From Sedimentisphaerales bacterium (GTDB lineage Bacteria; Planctomycetota; Phycisphaerae; Sedimentisphaerales; SM23-30), in contig JANQJS010000024.1 of assembly GCA_028281535.1 (NCBI GenBank), positions 33,536-97,535 of the forward strand: DNA of 64,000 nucleotides, read 5' to 3'. A program made the translations under genes and the position numbers. Below are positions 38,744-48,427 of this stretch, one piece after another. Position 1 is the stretch's first letter, and the number at the start of each line of letters is the position of its first letter. A model generated the notes under the pieces. The model made no database searches. It was not told where the DNA came from and saw only the letters and a program-made list of their open reading frames with translations.

Positions 38744-40417
38744 TCAGCGAAGGCCAATGGATTGTAATATTTTCTGGTCCACTTCCTGATTTCTGGGTGC
38801 TTTTCGTTGTGGCGGTTGGATTGGTATAATGTCAGCCGCCTTGCCCGCTGTCTTCCAACCCCAGATAACTAAAATAAGACCAAAGCCAACTCCAATGACC
38901 AAAATCATTGTTGCTGTTAATAGTGATACATTCGACTCTGGTTTTATGGTTGGAAGATAATAGGTCAAATGATAAGGCCAAAACGCCAAATAATGTAATG
39001 TCGGGTCGCTGATTTTTTCACTTAATGAACGTGTATGTTGAGATTCTGTTGGCCATTCGGCGATGTCTCCATTCACCATATCGCGAACACCTTCATAGAT
39101 ATAGACAAAACGTTTTTGTAAAATATTTGCTTCAGGCTCAAACATGGTCCAGACCAACCCATTTGGGTGAACTTCTGTCAGCTCTGCAATTTCACGATTG
39201 TGGTGTAAAGAGACTGCAGCTATTTGGACCACTAAGCTGATTGATGCGATGATGATTACAAATCCTTTTTTTAATCCGCCTAGTTTTATTGTAAAGCACC
39301 AGAGTGCAACTGGGACCATTAATAATGGGAAATAGCGAATTAAATAGCGAGGGCCCCAACAGCAATTGCCGTGAAATACCGGATACGCGGCATGCAATAA
39401 TAGGCAGCCGGTAAACGTAAATAAAATAAAGTAGGCCCAGCTTCGATGATCTTTCCAGAATGCTATAAATCCAATGATGGATAGTAGTAAGATAGGATTA
39501 TAAAGTAATACACTACGCCCTGGGCTGTAAGCATATCCTTTTAAGCCCCGAATAAGATTGGGAATGGTAAAAAGGGAGGAATGATCTTTGTAACCTGAAA
39601 ATGGATTGCCAAAGCAATAGATATTAATGGCCATGTAAATAAGTAATGCAGGAACAGTAAATAATAAAATGACCGAGATGCCAGGAATAAAATGGGCCGG
39701 TTCAATTTTATTCATGTAGCGTGTTTTACTATTTTGATAAACCAGATAAGTCGCAAATAGCAGGTACCCCAGAACCATTGGAGCTGTATCTGAGCGGGTT
39801 AAAAATGCCATTCCAATGGCTAATGCAGATATTGCCAGATGTTTCAGGGACGCTCGATTCTGGTAACATTTTAATCCATAGGCGGCTAAAATATAAAAAA
39901 ATGCCAAATGATTGCCTTCCTGGCCTTCTTTGGATAATTGCCAAATTCCGGTTGTAAATACCATCAATAGGGCAGAAATATAGCAGGCTTTGGGGGGAAG
40001 TTGAAATTCCCGTAAGAGAGCAAAGAAAAGTAACGCTGTGGCCGCCAGTGTTAGTGGAAAAACGGTCAATGCAATAATGGATCGAATGATTTTATCTGAT
40101 TCAATTCCAAGCCAACGACTACATATGTAATACGGAACTGCAAAGATGATCGATTGTCCTTTGCCAAAATAACTATAGTACTTATCATCTTTTCCCTTAA
40201 AGATTCCAGCCAAAATGGGTTCATCTTCTGGAGGGGACAATTCGAGTGTGCCATGATCCACCAGGGTTTTGCCTTCTAGATATCGAGTGGGGGGATCATA
40301 ACTCAGCGTGGCATGAGATGTCATAAATGCAATTATCAATACTGATATAAAGAGTAGGAACCCGGCTTGTATGCATTTGTATTTAGAGACAATGACGTTT
40401 GCTATCTCACTTTGCAT
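38744..40417 (-). CDS. multi-pass membrane protein, GT-C glycosyltransferase-like (paralogue 1)
   Basis: 557 residues; AGGA lies nine bases before the ATG. Similar throughout to the next gene on this strand: MTSHATLSYDPPTRYLEGK, YYSYFGKGQS, YSPGRSVLLYNPILLL, FTGCLLLHAAYPVFHG, CCWGPRYLIRYFPLL, YHLTYYLPTIKPES. About 12 membrane helices. Likely transfers sugars from a polyprenyl carrier or has a related role on surface glycan, but not proven. It is the first gene of the tandem pair, transcribed from near 40418-40500. Confidence 0.82.
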   Translation of the reverse strand: MQSEIANVIVSKYKCIQAGFLLFISVLIIAFMTSHATLSYDPPTRYLEGKTLVDHGTLELSPPEDEPILAGIFKGKDDKYYSYFGKGQSIIFAVPYYICSRWLGIESDKIIRSIIALTVFPLTLAATALLFFALLREFQLPPKACYISALLMVFTTGIWQLSKEGQEGNHLAFFYILAAYGLKCYQNRASLKHLAISALAIGMAFLTRSDTAPMVLGYLLFATYLVYQNSKTRYMNKIEPAHFIPGISVILLFTVPALLIYMAINIYCFGNPFSGYKDHSSLFTIPNLIRGLKGYAYSPGRSVLLYNPILLLSIIGFIAFWKDHRSWAYFILFTFTGCLLLHAAYPVFHGNCCWGPRYLIRYFPLLMVPVALWCFTIKLGGLKKGFVIIIASISLVVQIAAVSLHHNREIAELTEVHPNGLVWTMFEPEANILQKRFVYIYEGVRDMVNGDIAEWPTESQHTRSLSEKISDPTLHYLAFWPYHLTYYLPTIKPESNVSLLTATMILVIGVGFGLILVIWGWKTAGKAADIIPIQPPQRKAPRNQEVDQKILQSIGLR

Positions 40418-40821
40418 AATTAATGAGTCCTGTTATTGATTGCTGAATGTAAATTTATAGTAAACTGAGAGTATAAATGATTATAAACCCCTTCGATCAT
40501 CGGCAAAGGGATGAGTCGCAGTCGATTTTTTTGATTTTTTTGGCAATATGAACCTGATGTTGATTTCATAAAACTTTAAATGTCGTGAAATCTTATAAAA
40601 TATTTTCAACCATCATTTTATGTTGGTAGTTGGTTAATAAATCATATGAGTTGGGATCAAGTTTTTTGAGCCCCCAGACCGATATATTTTTTATTAGTAC
40701 ATTTAGGACTGTAACCTAATGCGCATGCATGATGGATAATTGTTACGCATATCAAAGGTTTACATCGATCAAATCCAAGAAATTGGGTTCATAATTGACA
40801 AGCAACTGGAGTTTATTTGTC
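40418..40821. other. divergent intergenic region, no gene seen
   Basis: About 400 AT-rich bases between the glycosyltransferase-like genes and the sugar operon. It holds a TATACT and a TATAAT on the minus strand near 40455-40490 without matching -35 boxes, so the promoters are not assigned. Confidence 0.4.
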
Positions 40822-42648
40822 ATGCAAAAACTTTCAGATCATCGATCCATGAAGCCTATTTACCGTTTGCCGCCAGCTCGGCAAGGGTGTTATCTTGTCT
40901 TTAGCCGTGCTGAAGCAAAATTTGCTTTACGTTCTGGGGATGTTTCTGCGGTAATGGATTTCGAGCAGATACAATCAATCCATGAGTTAGTCGATTCACC
41001 TGGGCATTACGATAATTTGCATGAATCCGATTTACCTATTATTGATATCGCTCACGTTATGGGGGCTGCAAAAAAAATGGCCGGTGTTGATAGCCAATTT
41101 TTGGCTTTAAACGCAGATTCTCAAGTTTATATCGCATTTGATGAGATTATCGGACTAAGCACAAAGGGCAAAGAAGCTGGCCAGGATTCATATGATGAAC
41201 TCATATGTGATATGGTTGATATCGAAAATGAGATGATACCACTCATTGACATCAGTGGTGTTTCCTATTGGGTATTGAATAAAGGCTTGCATCTAGGCGT
41301 CGATATCGATCAGGTGTTTGAAGATATCGAAACGCAATTAGATGGTCTGGGAGAAGATAAACAAGTCAAACTAAATAAAGAGCTTGATTTTGATCATGAT
41401 CCAGGCGAGTTGATAGAAAAAATCCAATTAAATTTTCAGTCTGCCCGCCAGCAACATAAACTCTATGATGTTTGTATTGTCGGGGGATTAGGACATGTCG
41501 GTTTACCTTTTGGTATTTCTTTGGCGAATGCTGGGCGTAAAACCATGCTCTATGATGTCAATCAGGAAGCGATACGTACCGTCACTGAAGGCAAAATGCC
41601 CTTTTTGGAAAATGAAGCTGAGTCCGTTCTTCAGGATGTGCTTAAAAGGGGGAAATTGAAGGTTTCCAACGATAAAGAGGCCATAACGCAGAGTTATTTT
41701 GTTGTGGTTGTCATTGGGACTCCTGTAGATGAGCATTTAAATCCTCAATTTGCCACATTTAAACGATTTATTGATGAAATTATTGATTATATTGATGATG
41801 ATCAACATATTATTCTGAGAAGTACGGTTTATCCAGGTACAACAGAAAAGGTTCATCGTTATTTAAAATCTCTGGGTAAGCAGACTAAAATATCCTTTTG
41901 TCCAGAACGTATTATTCAGGGCAATGCCATGGAAGAGTTGCAGAACCTACCGCAGATTGTTTCATCCTTTGATGCTGAATCCGTCGAAGAGGCCAAAGAA
42001 CTTTTTAGCGATTTAACCGATGTGGTTCTGGAATTAGATCCCATGGAAGCTGAGCTAGGTAAATTATTTGCCAATGTCTGGCGTTATGTCAATTTCGCAA
42101 TTTCAAATCAATTTTATGAAATCGCAGCAACCAATGGATTGGATTATTATCGCATTCATCGTGCACTGACCAAGAATTATCCACGCCTTGAAGGATTATG
42201 TACCCCAGGTTTCGCCGCAGGACCTTGTTTATTTAAAGATACCATGCAGTTGGCTGCATTTAGTAACAATAATTTCTTCTTAGGGCATTCGGCAATGTTG
42301 ATCAATGAAGGATTGCCGAACTATGTTGTCCAAATGCTCAAAGATAAATACCCATTGGTTGAACTCACCGTGGGAGTTTTGGGGATGGCCTTTAAGCCAA
42401 ATAATGATGATAAACGATCATCCTTATCTTACAAGCTTAAGAAAATTTTGGAAATTGAAACCAAAGAAGTCTTATGCAGTGATGTGTATATTCATGAGCC
42501 AGGATTTGTGAGTCCTGAAGAATTAGTACAGCGGTGTGATATTATTGTTGTCGCGACACCTCATAAAGAATATGCCGACTTGCAAATATGTGATCAAAAG
42601 ATTTTGGTGGATATTTGGAATTTTTATGGTCATGGAAGTTTGTTTTAG
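40822..42648 (+). CDS. CheW-like domain fused to a nucleotide-sugar dehydrogenase
   Basis: 608 residues from ATG 40822 (GGAG ten bases upstream); an in-frame TTG at 40795 has no better site. Residues 21-150 read like a CheW receptor-coupling fold: CYLVFSRAEAKFALRSGDVS, SDLPIIDIAHVMG, YIAFDEIIGL, MIPLIDISGV. A linker at 151-212 leads to a complete UDP-sugar 6-dehydrogenase-type enzyme: Rossmann CIVGGLGHVGLPFG (218-231), VVVVIGTPVDEH, RSTVYPGTTE, and the catalytic Cys469 in FAAGPCLFKDTMQL. The enzyme half would oxidise a nucleotide sugar to the uronate. The CheW assignment is by eye and not confirmed. First gene of the glycan operon. Confidence 0.8.
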   Translation: MQKLSDHRSMKPIYRLPPARQGCYLVFSRAEAKFALRSGDVSAVMDFEQIQSIHELVDSPGHYDNLHESDLPIIDIAHVMGAAKKMAGVDSQFLALNADSQVYIAFDEIIGLSTKGKEAGQDSYDELICDMVDIENEMIPLIDISGVSYWVLNKGLHLGVDIDQVFEDIETQLDGLGEDKQVKLNKELDFDHDPGELIEKIQLNFQSARQQHKLYDVCIVGGLGHVGLPFGISLANAGRKTMLYDVNQEAIRTVTEGKMPFLENEAESVLQDVLKRGKLKVSNDKEAITQSYFVVVVIGTPVDEHLNPQFATFKRFIDEIIDYIDDDQHIILRSTVYPGTTEKVHRYLKSLGKQTKISFCPERIIQGNAMEELQNLPQIVSSFDAESVEEAKELFSDLTDVVLELDPMEAELGKLFANVWRYVNFAISNQFYEIAATNGLDYYRIHRALTKNYPRLEGLCTPGFAAGPCLFKDTMQLAAFSNNNFFLGHSAMLINEGLPNYVVQMLKDKYPLVELTVGVLGMAFKPNNDDKRSSLSYKLKKILEIETKEVLCSDVYIHEPGFVSPEELVQRCDIIVVATPHKEYADLQICDQKILVDIWNFYGHGSLF

Positions 42649-42671
42649 TCACTGAATTTTCAGGCTGAATT

Positions 42672-43247
42672 ATGAAACGCAAGCCCATTATATCAGACAA
42701 TATTCGGTTACGCTATCCTGACAGCTTTGAGGCTCAGGAAGGTGCGATCATAGATGATTTTTGTTATTTTTCCACTCGAGTAAAAATTGGCCGGTACAGT
42801 CATGTAGCATCCAGTTGCAGTGTGGCCGGCGGAAAACAAGGCTTGTTTGTGTTAGGGGATTACAGCAGCTTGTCTTCGGGAGTTAAAGTGTGGTGCAGTA
42901 GTAACGATTTTACTCGAGATATGGTAACAATTATTCCTGATGGTTTTGATGATGTTCAGCATCATGCGATTTATGGTGATGTCATCATGGATCGCTTAAC
43001 CGGTGTGGGTGCTAACAGCGTGATTATGCCAAATAATCATTTACCTGAAGGTGTGGTGATTGGTGCGTTAAGTTTTGTGCCAACGGAATATAAATTTGAG
43101 CCTTGGATGGTTTACGCAGGCGTGCCCCTTCGGCCGGTTAAGTCGCGTGATCGTGAAAGTGTCTTGAAACAAATGCGTGAATTTGAAGAGGCATTGGCCA
43201 GACAGGCTGAAAAACCTGGTCAGCGAACAGTGAAATCTTGGGCATAG
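42672..43247 (+). CDS. hexapeptide-repeat acyltransferase
   Basis: 191 residues with a left-handed beta-helix pattern: AIIDDFCYFSTRVKIGRYSH, GDVIMDRLTGVGANSVIMPN, EGVVIGALSFVPTEY, VYAGVPLRPVKSR. Resembles maltose/galactoside O-acetyltransferase and sugar N-acyltransferase proteins. It probably acylates a sugar made by the cluster; acyl donor and position unknown. It starts 23 bases after the fusion gene, with AGGCTG upstream. Confidence 0.85.
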   Translation: MKRKPIISDNIRLRYPDSFEAQEGAIIDDFCYFSTRVKIGRYSHVASSCSVAGGKQGLFVLGDYSSLSSGVKVWCSSNDFTRDMVTIIPDGFDDVQHHAIYGDVIMDRLTGVGANSVIMPNNHLPEGVVIGALSFVPTEYKFEPWMVYAGVPLRPVKSRDRESVLKQMREFEEALARQAEKPGQRTVKSWA

Positions 43248-43250
43248 TGA

Positions 43251-44087
43251 ATGCAACAAAAATCTAACACAACATTTAAATGCGTATTACTCACATGTGC
43301 TGATCCATTTTTAGCGGATGCTGCAGAGCAATATACTCAGAGTTTATTTGATGTCGTTCATGTGTCTCGATATGATCGTCAGTCTAAAACGTTGTTGTCT
43401 GAGGTACATGATCTTTTTCAAAATGAATCGATTGATTTTTTAATCAGTTTCTTGTGCCCTGTGATCATTCCGGAGTCGCTGTTAAATGCAACCGTGATTG
43501 CTCCAATTAATTTTCATCCAGCACCGCCTGAATACCCTGGTGTTGGTTCGGCTAGCTATGCATTGTATGATCAACAAAAGAATTTTGGTTGTACCGCACA
43601 TATTATGGAAAAAGTACCTGACTCAGGAGATATATTACAAACGAAATATTTTCCTATTTTTCCTCAAGATACATGTGAGACCCTATTTGACCGTGCAACA
43701 TTATATACACTGCTGTTGTACTATGAAGTGTTAACTGGACTTGCCGTTAATGGAACTTTCCAGGCCAATGGTGAATCCTGGACACGAAAAGCTATCACCC
43801 GTAAACAATTTAAAAAGTGGATGACGTTATCCTTTGATGAATCACAAGAGGAAATTCAAAGAAAGATTTCTGCATTACGTCATAGTCGTTATCCCGGTCC
43901 TTTTATCGAAGTAAATGGTTGGAGGTTTGAATTACCTGCCGGTAGTCAGCCGCTCGATGAGGTATCAGAAAAAACGACCAAGAAGAAAGCTGCTATTGAT
44001 TATCAAGCCATGTTGAAAAAACATGGTCAACTTAAAGAAGAATTGGATAAGTGGACAGCGAAAGTAGCTGATCCCGTCAAAATATAA
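43251..44087 (+). CDS. formyltransferase-family protein (sugar N-formyltransferase-like)
   Basis: 278 residues. The formyltransferase fold motif is INFHPAPPEYPGVGSASYAL, carrying the catalytic Asn-x-His, with the catalytic Asp in VPDSGDIL. In a nucleotide-sugar cluster the family commonly formylates 4-amino-sugars with N10-formyltetrahydrofolate. A charged, coil-like C-terminal tail (TKKKAAIDYQAMLKKHG) is present. It starts three bases after the acyltransferase stop, so the two are coupled. Confidence 0.82.
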   Translation: MQQKSNTTFKCVLLTCADPFLADAAEQYTQSLFDVVHVSRYDRQSKTLLSEVHDLFQNESIDFLISFLCPVIIPESLLNATVIAPINFHPAPPEYPGVGSASYALYDQQKNFGCTAHIMEKVPDSGDILQTKYFPIFPQDTCETLFDRATLYTLLLYYEVLTGLAVNGTFQANGESWTRKAITRKQFKKWMTLSFDESQEEIQRKISALRHSRYPGPFIEVNGWRFELPAGSQPLDEVSEKTTKKKAAIDYQAMLKKHGQLKEELDKWTAKVADPVKI

Positions 44088-44097
44088 AAGGATTTCT

Positions 44098-45243
44098 ATG
44101 TCTATTCCCTGGTTCCAACCTCAAACATCAAAACGCGAACGTGATTTATTGATGGAAGTGTTTGATAGTAACTTTCTCAATGATGGTGAATATACACTTC
44201 GGTTTGAACAAGAGTTAGCCAGGCGTTTAGATTGTAAACATGTCATTAGCTTTACTAGCGGAACGACCGCTTTGTTTGGTTCACTTATCGCTTTGGGCAT
44301 TGGCCATGGTGATGAAGTCATTGTGCCAGATATTACTTTTATTGCTACGGCGAATGCTGTAACCATGGCAGGGGCAACGCCTGTTTTGGTTGATGTTGAA
44401 CCCAAGCGGTTAGCGATAGATCCTGAAAAAATCAAAGAAGCCATCACTGATAAAACAAAAGCAATTATTCCCGTTCATTTAAGTGGGCGTAGCGCAGGTA
44501 TGAAAGCGATCATGAAAATAGCAGATGATCATAATTTGGTTGTCATCGAAGATGCTGCAGAGGCATTACTTTCAAAAGAGTATGGTCGTTGTTTGGGAAC
44601 CATTGGCCATTCTGGTTGTTTTTCCTTTTCACCTATGAAAACAATTACATCCGGGCAAGGCGGTGCTATTGCCACCAATGATGATCAATTATTTACAAAA
44701 TTGTGGGAGCTGAAAGATCAAGGTCGACCGATTCGAGGTACAGGTGGAAATGATATTCATGTCAGTGCCGGGTTTAACTTTAAATTTACCAACTTACAGG
44801 CTGCGATTGGCTTAGGACAGCTGGAAGTGTTGGATCAACGTGTTTCGCGAATGAAAGAGATTTATCATTTATATCAGCAACATTTAGAAGATGTTGAACC
44901 GGTTCAATTGATTGGGTTTGATATTGAAAATGGTGAATCACCACAATGGATTGATGCCTTTGTCCTGGATCGACAGGAGTTGGTGGATTATCTTAAACAA
45001 CAAGAAATAGATTGTCGTTGTTTTTGGTATCCACTTCATACGCAAAAGCCTTATTACCAAACAGATGAAGCTTTTCCAAATGGCACGCAACTCTCAGAAA
45101 AGGCTCTTTGGTTGCCGTCAGCATTTACTATGACAGATGGTGATGTGGAAAAAGTTTGCGATCATATTCGAAAATATTATGCCTGGAAATCCTGGCTTAA
45201 AGAAGATCAATTGATTCCTAGTAATAATAAAGTAACCAGTTAA
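44098..45243 (+). CDS. DegT/DnrJ/EryC1-family sugar aminotransferase
   Basis: 381 residues. Transfers an amino group to a keto-sugar nucleotide with PLP. Seen: FTSGTTALFGSLIAL, DEVIVPDITFIATANAV, IEDAAEA for the PLP ring Asp, and the Schiff-base Lys181 in FSPMKTITSGQGGAI. AAGGA lies before the ATG. Its last base overlaps the start codon of the GT2 gene (TAATG). It supplies the amino-sugar on which the formyltransferase next door could act. Confidence 0.92.
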   Translation: MSIPWFQPQTSKRERDLLMEVFDSNFLNDGEYTLRFEQELARRLDCKHVISFTSGTTALFGSLIALGIGHGDEVIVPDITFIATANAVTMAGATPVLVDVEPKRLAIDPEKIKEAITDKTKAIIPVHLSGRSAGMKAIMKIADDHNLVVIEDAAEALLSKEYGRCLGTIGHSGCFSFSPMKTITSGQGGAIATNDDQLFTKLWELKDQGRPIRGTGGNDIHVSAGFNFKFTNLQAAIGLGQLEVLDQRVSRMKEIYHLYQQHLEDVEPVQLIGFDIENGESPQWIDAFVLDRQELVDYLKQQEIDCRCFWYPLHTQKPYYQTDEAFPNGTQLSEKALWLPSAFTMTDGDVEKVCDHIRKYYAWKSWLKEDQLIPSNNKVTS

Positions 45244-46013
45244 TGACAACAGAATCATTAAAATTATCGATATTGCTTCCCGTGCGAAATGACGGTGTAA
45301 ATATCCCGATTATGCTGAAAATGCTTAAAGCGGTTGTGGAAGTACCTCACGAAGTATTAGTCGTGCATGACACGATGGATGATGATTGTGTTGAAGTGAT
45401 TGAACAAATTCAACCTAAGCATGAGAATTTGCGGCGTATTCACAATACCAATGGTATTGGTGTTATTCGCGCAATAGAAGCTGGGGTTCAGGCAGCAAAA
45501 GGAGAATATATTCTCTTGTTTGCTGCTGATGAAGTGGGGCCTGTGTTAGCGATTGAAGATATGCTAACGCTAATGGAACGTGGTTGTGATTTTGTTAGTT
45601 GTACACGTTATGCTAATGGTGGACGCCGCTTAGGTGGTTCTTTAATAGGTGGCTTTTTATCTCGATGGGCAAATGTCTTTTTCCGCTATATTACCGGTAG
45701 TCGGTTTACGGATTGCACAACAGGTATTAAAATGTTTCGACGAAATATTTTTCATCGCTTAGAATTGTGTAGTAAACCTGTTGGCTGGGCCGTGGCATTT
45801 GAAATGGCCATGAAAGCACAATATATTGGATTAACATTAGGTGAAGTTCCCATTGTATCTATTGATAGGCTCTATGGTGGAAAATCTACTTTTAAATTAG
45901 GGCCATGGTGTTTGGAATATTCACGATGGTTTTTCTGGGGCGTTAGGCATCTACATCGTTGGGGGCAAAAAGCACCGGATGTGATGATGTTGCCAAAAGC
46001 AATTTGTCGTTAA
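45243..46013 (+). CDS. family-2 glycosyltransferase
   Basis: 256 residues, GT-A fold: LSILLPVRNDGVNIPIML, EVLVVHDTMDDD, NGIGVIRAIEAGVQAAKGEY, LLFAADEVGP (variant DxD), TDCTTGIKMFRR, and a final YGGKSTFKLGPW segment. It resembles polyprenol-phosphate mannosyl/glucosyltransferases. It probably loads the cluster's sugar onto a carrier or target. Start is coupled to the aminotransferase stop. Confidence 0.9.
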   Translation: MTTESLKLSILLPVRNDGVNIPIMLKMLKAVVEVPHEVLVVHDTMDDDCVEVIEQIQPKHENLRRIHNTNGIGVIRAIEAGVQAAKGEYILLFAADEVGPVLAIEDMLTLMERGCDFVSCTRYANGGRRLGGSLIGGFLSRWANVFFRYITGSRFTDCTTGIKMFRRNIFHRLELCSKPVGWAVAFEMAMKAQYIGLTLGEVPIVSIDRLYGGKSTFKLGPWCLEYSRWFFWGVRHLHRWGQKAPDVMMLPKAICR

Positions 46014-46040
46014 TGAGGACGTTTGGGAGAACACGAACAT

Positions 46041-47051
46041 ATGACAACAAACAAGAAGAAATATTTAGTGACAGGTGGATCTGGTTTTATTGGTGCCGCG
46101 CTTGTGCACCGATTACTCAAAGAAGGCCATCATGTCAAGGTCCTGGATGATAATTCACGTGGTGACACACGTCGTTTAGCTCATGTGATTGATGATGTCG
46201 AATTTGTCCAGGGAGATATTCGAGATCGCGAAACGGTTATCTGGGCCATACGAGGTGTCGATAGTGTTTGCCATTTAGCTTATGTGAATGGCACAGAATT
46301 TTTCTACAGCAAACCAGAGTTGGTACTGGATGTTGCGGTTAAAGGGATGGTCAATGTTTTGGATGGATGTATTGAACATCATGTACCAGAATTAATTTTA
46401 GCCTCCAGTTCTGAAGTTTATCAAACACCGCCTACAGTGCCGACAGATGAATCCGTGGGATTGTCAGTTCCTGATGTACTGAATCCAAGATATTCTTATG
46501 GTGGCGGAAAAATGATCTGTGAACTCATGGCGATCAATTATGGACGAAAATATTTTGATCGTACTTTGATCTTTAGGCCGCATAATGTCTATGGGCCTGA
46601 TATGGGTTGGGAGCATGTGTTGCCTCAGTTTATATTGCGAATGAAATCTTTATCTGAACATTCAGAAAATCCTGTGCCTTTTAAAATTCAAGGTCAAGGG
46701 ACTGAAACACGTTCATTTATTTATATTGACGATTTTACGGATGGTTTAATGGATGTCATTAATCTAGGTGAAAATGGTCATATTTATCATATTGGAACAC
46801 AAGAAGAAGTATCCATTGCAGACCTCGCTCGATATGTGGGCAGTTATTTTAATCGCGAGATTGTGGTTGTGCCGGGTGAATTAGCCAAAGGTGGAACGCC
46901 GCGGCGTTGTCCAGACATTACGAAATTAGAAGCACTGGGATTCCAACCAAAATTTTCATTGAGTGAGGGGTTGCCTCATATTGCAGATTGGTACGTTCAG
47001 CATGAAGATTTACATCCAGCACATAAAAAGAAAACGGAGGTGATTCAATGA
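46041..47051 (+). CDS. NAD-dependent epimerase/dehydratase (extended SDR)
   Basis: 336 residues from ATG 46041 with GGGAG about 11 bases upstream; a TTG at 46023 is in frame but inside that site. NAD motif YLVTGGSGFIGAALVHRL, active-site Tyr/Lys as YSYGGGKMICE (the canonical YxxxK appears as YSYGGGK), and FRPHNVYGPDMGWE. The modified catalytic spacing deserves attention. Role: epimerises or dehydrates a nucleotide sugar of the cluster. The stop overlaps the next ATG (ATGA). Confidence 0.88.
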   Translation: MTTNKKKYLVTGGSGFIGAALVHRLLKEGHHVKVLDDNSRGDTRRLAHVIDDVEFVQGDIRDRETVIWAIRGVDSVCHLAYVNGTEFFYSKPELVLDVAVKGMVNVLDGCIEHHVPELILASSSEVYQTPPTVPTDESVGLSVPDVLNPRYSYGGGKMICELMAINYGRKYFDRTLIFRPHNVYGPDMGWEHVLPQFILRMKSLSEHSENPVPFKIQGQGTETRSFIYIDDFTDGLMDVINLGENGHIYHIGTQEEVSIADLARYVGSYFNREIVVVPGELAKGGTPRRCPDITKLEALGFQPKFSLSEGLPHIADWYVQHEDLHPAHKKKTEVIQ

Positions 47052-48328
47052 CAACCAGCACAATGACAGATATTCAATTGTCTGCCGGGACAGGCGGCAG
47101 CGTCGTGATGGATCGATGTCAGGTCTGTGGCGGCAGTGAAATTGAAGGTGTTTTATTTCTAGGATATTTACCTCCAGTTAATCAAATGCGGACCATTGGT
47201 CAAATACCGCACGAACAACCAGCCTATCCTGCACTATTACAATATTGCAGTACATGTCAGTTGGTACAACTAGGTTTGACCGTTGACCCAAACATATTAT
47301 TTCCACCGGAATATCCTTATACCAGTGGAACGACAAAAATATTACGTGAAAATTTTGCTGAGTTGTATCAGGAAGCCAGTGGACTGCTTTCATTATCAAC
47401 CGAAGATCTGGTGGTTGATATTGGCTCTAATGATGGTACCTTGTTAAGTAATTTTCATTTAGCTGGCATGAGAGTGCATGGTATTGAACCAACGGACATG
47501 GGACATTTGGCTAATGAACGTGGGATAAAAAGTACCGTTGCATTCTTTGGTCCTGATAGTGCTGCTAAAGTCCGCAGTGAAGATGGACCTGCAAAAATTA
47601 TTACCGCTACAAATGTCTTTGCTCATATTGAAAATGTACACGAAATAGTCGAAAGTATCCTGCATTTATTAGATGAGGATGGCGTATTTATTTCAGAATC
47701 ACATTACTTGATGAGTCTGTTAGAGACATTGCAATATGATACCATTTATCATGAGCACTTAAGGTATTATTCACTTCACAGTATTAAATACCTTCTCGAA
47801 ATGCATGGCCTGGAAGTCATTCATGCCAAACCGATTCCTACCCATGGCGGATCCATTCGTGTTTATGCCGCTCGGGCTGGCTTACAAGAAAAACAACCCT
47901 CTGTTGAAACAATTTTGCAGCAGGAGATCGATGCTGGTGTTGATTCACAACGTTTAGACGAGTTTGGCAAACAGGTTGTAAACTCTAAAATGCAGCTTTA
48001 TAAACTCATGGCAGACATAAAATCTGAAGGTAAAAGTATTGTGGGCATTGGGGCTCCATCCCGCGCCAGTACACTGGTTAATTATGTTGGTCTGGATGAT
48101 GGTATCCTGGATGCTGTATTAGAGATTAAAGGCTCATATAAAATAGGCAAATACATGCCGGGCACGGTGATTCCTGTTTTAGAAGAGTCCTACTTGTTTG
48201 ACGAGCAGCCTGATTATGCTTTATTGTTAAGTTGGCATATCGCTGAAGAACTCATGCCAAAATTGAAAGAAAAAGGGTTTCAGGGTAAATTCATCATACC
48301 GTTGCCCAATCCAGTCATTATTGAGTAA
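47048..48328 (+). CDS. sugar C-methyltransferase with N-terminal zinc-binding motif
   Basis: 426 residues with the three parts of NDP-hexose C-methyltransferases. An N-terminal zinc finger has Cys-x2-Cys pairs (RCQVCGGSE, YCSTCQLVQLG). A SAM-binding domain follows (VVDIGSNDGTLLSNF). The C-terminal domain has GIGAPSRASTLVNY. YHEHLRYYSLHSIKYLLE is the family's active-site signature. It methylates a deoxy-keto sugar. Overlaps the previous gene by 4 bases and closes the tight operon. Confidence 0.92.
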   Translation: MTTSTMTDIQLSAGTGGSVVMDRCQVCGGSEIEGVLFLGYLPPVNQMRTIGQIPHEQPAYPALLQYCSTCQLVQLGLTVDPNILFPPEYPYTSGTTKILRENFAELYQEASGLLSLSTEDLVVDIGSNDGTLLSNFHLAGMRVHGIEPTDMGHLANERGIKSTVAFFGPDSAAKVRSEDGPAKIITATNVFAHIENVHEIVESILHLLDEDGVFISESHYLMSLLETLQYDTIYHEHLRYYSLHSIKYLLEMHGLEVIHAKPIPTHGGSIRVYAARAGLQEKQPSVETILQQEIDAGVDSQRLDEFGKQVVNSKMQLYKLMADIKSEGKSIVGIGAPSRASTLVNYVGLDDGILDAVLEIKGSYKIGKYMPGTVIPVLEESYLFDEQPDYALLLSWHIAEELMPKLKEKGFQGKFIIPLPNPVIIE

Positions 48329-48427
48329 TCTCTATCAATTTAATATGTTTATCAAATGGGGTTGCGGTGTTATTATATCCATCTGGACTTGACTGATTCC
48401 CTGTCATTGTAGTGGAAGACCGACATC

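Noticed and set aside
40795..40821. Alternative TTG start for the CheW-dehydrogenase fusion
   Set aside because: It has no ribosome site, whereas the ATG at 40822 has GGAG upstream. The extra 9 residues add no motif.
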